64,000 bases of DNA from Chryseobacterium cupriresistens (GTDB lineage: Bacteria; Bacteroidota; Bacteroidia; Flavobacteriales; Weeksellaceae): the NCBI RefSeq assembly GCF_046614675.1, contig NZ_JBKKJT010000002.1, positions 1 through 64,000 on the forward strand. Direction: 5' to 3'. Shown one piece after another: positions 61,102 through 64,000 of the stretch (position 1 is its first letter; each line of letters begins with the position of its first letter). The notes below the pieces were generated by a model that ran no database searches, was not told where the DNA came from, and saw only the letters and a list, made by a program, of their open reading frames with translations. The translations under genes were made by a program, and so were the position numbers.

Positions 61102-61863
61102 ATGGCAAAAGCAAATGTAAAAGACCTTTTAGAGGCTGGCGTACACTTCGGTCACATGACCAGAAAGTGGAATCCAAATATGGCTCCATACATTTTTATG
61201 GAGAAAAACGGTATTCACATTGTAGACTTACATAAAACAGCAGTTAAATTGGATGAAGCTTGCAACGCTTTAGAAAAATTAACTTCTGCAGGTAAAAAAG
61301 TTCTTTTCGTAGCTACTAAGAAGCAAGCGAAAGAAGTAGTTGCAAAACACGCTTCTGAACTTAATATGCCTTATATTACAGAAAGATGGCCAGGTGGTAT
61401 GTTAACGAACTTCGTTACTATCAGAAAGGCTGTAAAGAAGATGAATGCTATCGACAAAATGAAAAAAGACGGTACATTCGAAACTTTATCTAAAAAAGAA
61501 AGATTACAAGTTGACAGACAAAGAGCTAACCTTGAGAAGAACTTAGGTTCTATCGCTGACATGGTGAGACTTCCATCTGCTGTATTTGTAGTTGATATCT
61601 TGAGAGAACACATCGCGGTAACTGAAGCTAAGAAATTAGGTATTCCAGTTTTCGGTATCGTTGATACAAACTCTGACCCTAGAAAAGTTGACTTCGTTAT
61701 CCCAGGAAACGATGATGCTTCTAAGTCTATTGATATGATCCTTAGCGTAGTTTCTGAATCTATCAAAGAAGGTCAGTCTCAGAGAAAAGCTGATAAAGAA
61801 AAATCTAAAGAAGAAGGAGAAAAAGTATCTGCTGATACAGATGCTGATTTCGATGCGGAATAA
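61102..61863 (+). CDS. rpsB: 30S ribosomal protein S2
   Basis: 253 residues. LLEAGVHFGHMTRKWNPNMAPYIF near the N-terminus, TERWPGGMLTNFVTI near 94-108, and DTNSDPRKVDFVIPGNDDASKSI near 190-212. Acidic, low-complexity C-terminal tail. Normal length. It is followed by a strong terminator rather than by tsf, which is the usual neighbour. Confidence 0.97.
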   Translation: MAKANVKDLLEAGVHFGHMTRKWNPNMAPYIFMEKNGIHIVDLHKTAVKLDEACNALEKLTSAGKKVLFVATKKQAKEVVAKHASELNMPYITERWPGGMLTNFVTIRKAVKKMNAIDKMKKDGTFETLSKKERLQVDRQRANLEKNLGSIADMVRLPSAVFVVDILREHIAVTEAKKLGIPVFGIVDTNSDPRKVDFVIPGNDDASKSIDMILSVVSESIKEGQSQRKADKEKSKEEGEKVSADTDADFDAE

Positions 61864-61886
61864 TTGAAGATTTTCTTTAATATAGG

Positions 61887-61920
61887 AAAAACGCTGGATT
61901 TCGATCCAGCGTTTTTTTAT
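61887..61920 (+). terminator. Terminator after rpsB
   Basis: AAAAACGCTGGAT/ATCCAGCGTTTTT arms (61887-61899, 61904-61916) with a T-run. Strong. Confidence 0.92.
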
Positions 61921-62034
61921 TTATATCAGAAATCATTTCTTTGGATTCTTATTTTTGATGTTATGTTTTCTCCGCTTTAAGTGTATTTGTTTCTGCAGGC
62001 CTTAATAAAGGGTCAGAATATTCATTAAAATAAA

Positions 62035-62057
62035 AACCAGCAGAATTCTGCCGGTTA
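62035..62057 (-). terminator. Terminator of 62062-63198 operon
   Basis: The palindrome AACC(A)GCAGAATTCTGC(C)GGTT with A-rich sequence at 62028-62036 reads as hairpin plus T-rich tail on the minus strand, directly after the stop at 62062. Confidence 0.75.
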
Positions 62058-62061
62058 TATC

Positions 62062-62499
62062 TTAATTTGAAAGTTTTATAGAATAAGAAGTTGTGATAAA
62101 CTTTGTAGACTGGTATACCGAGTTACAAAGAATACCCGATAGTCTGTAATTTTGATTTTTAGGAACCATGGTATATCCAATTTTCCCTGCACCAATGGGG
62201 ATTTTCTTGAAGAAATTACCCCCGCTTACTGTAAGCACCATATTGCATGGAGACTTGTTTTCTACAGAAATAGAAGTCCTGGGATTCTTCGGATCATCAT
62301 TATTCAGAAGGTCGTTCAGAACTTCAGCTGTTTCCGGCTTGTAGGTCTTTATAAGTTCATTATATTCTCTTTCTGTATTGGCTCTGTTGCCTGTTGAATT
62401 ACCGGCAGGATAGGAGGTTCTTCCCGGATAACCGCCGTAATTTACATTACAACCGGCAAAGATTATTGAAACTCCGGCAAAAACTAATAGTTTTTTCAT
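62062..62499 (-). CDS. Lipoprotein, paralogue of the next upstream gene
   Basis: 145 residues with a lipobox IIFAGC (Cys17). The C-terminal domain (about 75-145, NKSPCNMVLTVSGGNFFKKIPIGAGKIGYTMV... in part) matches the last part of the neighbour 62506-63198, including the Cys pair: S/D-C-N-(M/I)-V-L and I-C near the end. Possibly the DUF6759 group, from memory only. Six bases after its neighbour, one transcript. Confidence 0.8.
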   Translation of the reverse strand: MKKLLVFAGVSIIFAGCNVNYGGYPGRTSYPAGNSTGNRANTEREYNELIKTYKPETAEVLNDLLNNDDPKNPRTSISVENKSPCNMVLTVSGGNFFKKIPIGAGKIGYTMVPKNQNYRLSGILCNSVYQSTKFITTSYSIKLSN

Positions 62500-62505
62500 A
62501 CTATT

Positions 62506-63198
62506 TTATTTTTTGATTTTTCTTTTGTTTGATGGCTTGTTTTTCTGAACCTCATCCTTTTTGATTGCACTGGCTTGCGTTTCGGACATTTTTGGGCTGC
62601 CCACCGTTACAAATATACTTTTTTTAATATCTTTCTGGGAGAAATATTTTATATCACAGATGTTACTACTAAGCGTGTATGAACCTTTATTGATCACAAT
62701 AAAATTTTCTCCGTGGGCCGGAACAGCGAGGTTATAGAAGTCTTTTCCCTCAACTCTCAATACAATATTACAATCAGAATTATTTTTAAATAAGAGTATA
62801 GCCTCCTTGCGTGTAATATCTTCATTGAACATTGCATTCAGAAGCTTCACTGTTTTCTCTTTATGTTCAGCAGAAGTCTCTGCGATAAGTTTTTTAAACT
62901 CTTCAGCATCATCTGAATTAGGGTTTCTCATAATGCTTTTAGGGATATCGGAGATAACAGGCCTTGCTTCCATAGGTTTGGCAGTACGGGCTCCCTTTGT
63001 CCATTCAGAGTTTTTTAAAGCAATAAGCTTAGGCTTCAGCACAGTTCTTTTGGGATCATCAGGGTGTGCATTCTTTAGGTATTCTTCAATTTCTTTAATA
63101 TTCGTGCTTTTTAGAATATCTTTACTGCTTTTCTGAGCCTGTGTAAAACCGGGAATAAGAAATGTGAAGAATAAAATCGTTAAAAAATTTTTTTTCAT
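62506..63198 (-). CDS. Exported protein, paralogue of the adjacent lipoprotein
   Basis: 230 residues with a signal peptide (MKKNFLTILFFTFLIPGFTQAQ). An N-terminal helical region (about 25-75, DILKSTNIKEIEEYLKNAHPDDPKRTVLKPKLIALKN) precedes the shared domain (about 140-205, FKNNSDCNIVLRVEGKDFYNLAVPAHGENFIVINKG...). A very basic C-terminal tail ends KPSNKRKIKK. Function unknown; the two genes look like a duplication with different anchoring. Confidence 0.82.
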   Translation of the reverse strand: MKKNFLTILFFTFLIPGFTQAQKSSKDILKSTNIKEIEEYLKNAHPDDPKRTVLKPKLIALKNSEWTKGARTAKPMEARPVISDIPKSIMRNPNSDDAEEFKKLIAETSAEHKEKTVKLLNAMFNEDITRKEAILLFKNNSDCNIVLRVEGKDFYNLAVPAHGENFIVINKGSYTLSSNICDIKYFSQKDIKKSIFVTVGSPKMSETQASAIKKDEVQKNKPSNKRKIKK

Positions 63199-63213
63199 CA
63201 GGTTTTTATTTCA

Positions 63214-63891
63214 TCAGCTTATCCGGAATTTGATGTAAGTTATGGTTTTTCCTTTCGCTGAGAATAACTCTTCATAATACGTTTTGATATCTCTCAAATG
63301 CTCCGTATTTGGGTCGTATTCCGGGGCGCCATAGATATCATGATGAGCAGAAATGATCTCATAACCTGCTCCCTGTAAATATCCCAGCGTATACCCATGC
63401 AGGAATTCTGAATCGGTTTTCAGGTGGATAATACCTCCTGGCTTCAGAAACTTTTTATATCGGTTTAAAAAATCCGGATGTGTTAATCTGTGTTTTGTTC
63501 TTTTGTATTTAATCTGTGGATCAGGGAATGTAATCCAGATTTCATCTACTTCATTCTCTGTAAAGAAATAATCTACAAGTTCGATCTGAGTTCTCAGAAA
63601 AGCTACATTAGTCATGTTGTTTTCTATAGCTTCTTTAGCGCCAAACCAAAATCTTGCCCCTTTAATATCAACCCCGATAAAGTTTTTTTCAGGAAATGTT
63701 TTTGCGAGTCCTACAGAATATTCTCCTTTTCCGCAGCCCAGCTCCAGTACAATAGGATTGTCGTTTTTAAAGAAATTTTCTCTCCATTTTCCTTTAAGTT
63801 CGAAACCATTCAAAGCATCTTCTCTTGTTGGTTGAATGACATTCGGTAATATTTTGTTTTCTGCAAATCTTGCTAATTTATTCTTGCCCAT
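63214..63891 (-). CDS. trmB: tRNA (guanine-N7-)-methyltransferase
   Basis: 225 residues from the ATG at 63891, because the -7 box TATTTTTG (63917-63910) excludes the longer start at 63912. SAM-binding VLELGCGKGEYSVGLA (about 48-63) and FIGVDIKGARFWFGAKEA (about 70-87). The TrmB signature DEIWITFPDPQIKYKRTKHR near 123-142, and the C-terminal substrate-side TYEELFSAKGKTI. Methylates G46 in tRNA variable loops. Confidence 0.95.
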   Translation of the reverse strand: MGKNKLARFAENKILPNVIQPTREDALNGFELKGKWRENFFKNDNPIVLELGCGKGEYSVGLAKTFPEKNFIGVDIKGARFWFGAKEAIENNMTNVAFLRTQIELVDYFFTENEVDEIWITFPDPQIKYKRTKHRLTHPDFLNRYKKFLKPGGIIHLKTDSEFLHGYTLGYLQGAGYEIISAHHDIYGAPEYDPNTEHLRDIKTYYEELFSAKGKTITYIKFRIS

Positions 63892-63909
63892 TGAGTTATA
63901 AAATGAGTG

Positions 63910-63917
63910 CAAAAATA
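63910..63917 (-). promoter_or_regulatory. -7 box of trmB
   Basis: TATTTTTG on the minus strand, fits TAnnTTTG, 18 bases before the ATG at 63891. Confidence 0.65.
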
Positions 63918-63934
63918 GTGAAAATTTATGGAGT

Positions 63935-63966
63935 CTCTATGTCTTTTGGTCGTAAAAGACATAGAG
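63935..63966. repeat. Perfect palindrome near the window end
   Basis: CTCTATGTCTTTT (63935-63947) and AAAAGACATAGAG (63954-63966), 13 bases, perfect, loop of 6. There is no following T-run on either strand, so it is not a clear terminator. It is more likely a REP-type element or the remains of one. The gene upstream lies outside the window. Confidence 0.55.
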
Positions 63967-64000
63967 ATCATTCGTTCCTGGTTTGTGTTAATGGCCTCCT

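Overview
The window looks like chromosomal DNA from a Bacteroidota bacterium of the Flavobacteriia, most likely Chryseobacterium or a close relative. The evidence is SusC/SusD pairs, two or three T9SS cargo proteins with C-terminal sorting domains, DUF4407 and DUF3667 proteins, an AT-rich base composition with few Shine-Dalgarno sites, and many copies of the Bacteroidota -7 promoter box TAnnTTTG at the right distance from starts. The identification is inferred from gene families, not from a search.

Layout. 1-431: end of an rRNA operon (23S 3' end, 5S, terminator), followed by about 590 bases of repeat-rich spacer. 1025-5833: a SusC/SusD pair whose susC carries an in-frame TAA stop. 5973-11310 (minus): a tightly packed five-gene operon that looks like an assembly system for secreted surface subunits. 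It has two paralogous small secreted proteins, a PapD/WxLIP-like two-Ig-domain periplasmic protein, a 917-residue outer-membrane barrel with Ig domains at both ends, and a third small secreted protein. This is the best candidate here for an undescribed system. 11484-30242: a phosphoester/phospholipid region with a Tat-exported phospholipase C, a minus-strand SusCD pair, an Omp85-family protein, an SDR, a plus-strand SusCD pair, a GDPD-alkaline phosphatase fusion and a PI-PLC-like lipoprotein. Together they suggest scavenging of phosphate or head groups from lipids.

30632-41135: mostly housekeeping genes (aroA, a MazG-like pyrophosphohydrolase, type B L31, a GlmU-like protein, guaB) and an ECF sigma factor with a candidate anti-sigma gene and a DUF4252/GIN-domain surface protein. 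41485-49447: exported M43- and M64-like metalloproteases with T9SS signals, a secreted tail-collar protein with a T9SS partner, DUF4407, ruvC and a 2H phosphoesterase. 49529-59697: PadR plus a membrane protein, a class C beta-lactamase-fold hydrolase, a Dph6-like PP-loop protein, IcmF (fused isobutyryl-CoA mutase), a two-gene barrel operon and DUF3667. 60046-61863: rplM-rpsI-rpsB, closed by a strong terminator with no tsf. 62062-63891: two tandem paralogous exported proteins and trmB.

Several intergenic regions hold short palindromic or inverted-repeat elements (near 571-759, 20561, 29111, 30371, 60905 and 63935), consistent with dispersed REP/MITE-type repeats. No tRNA, CRISPR array, transposase or prophage was seen.
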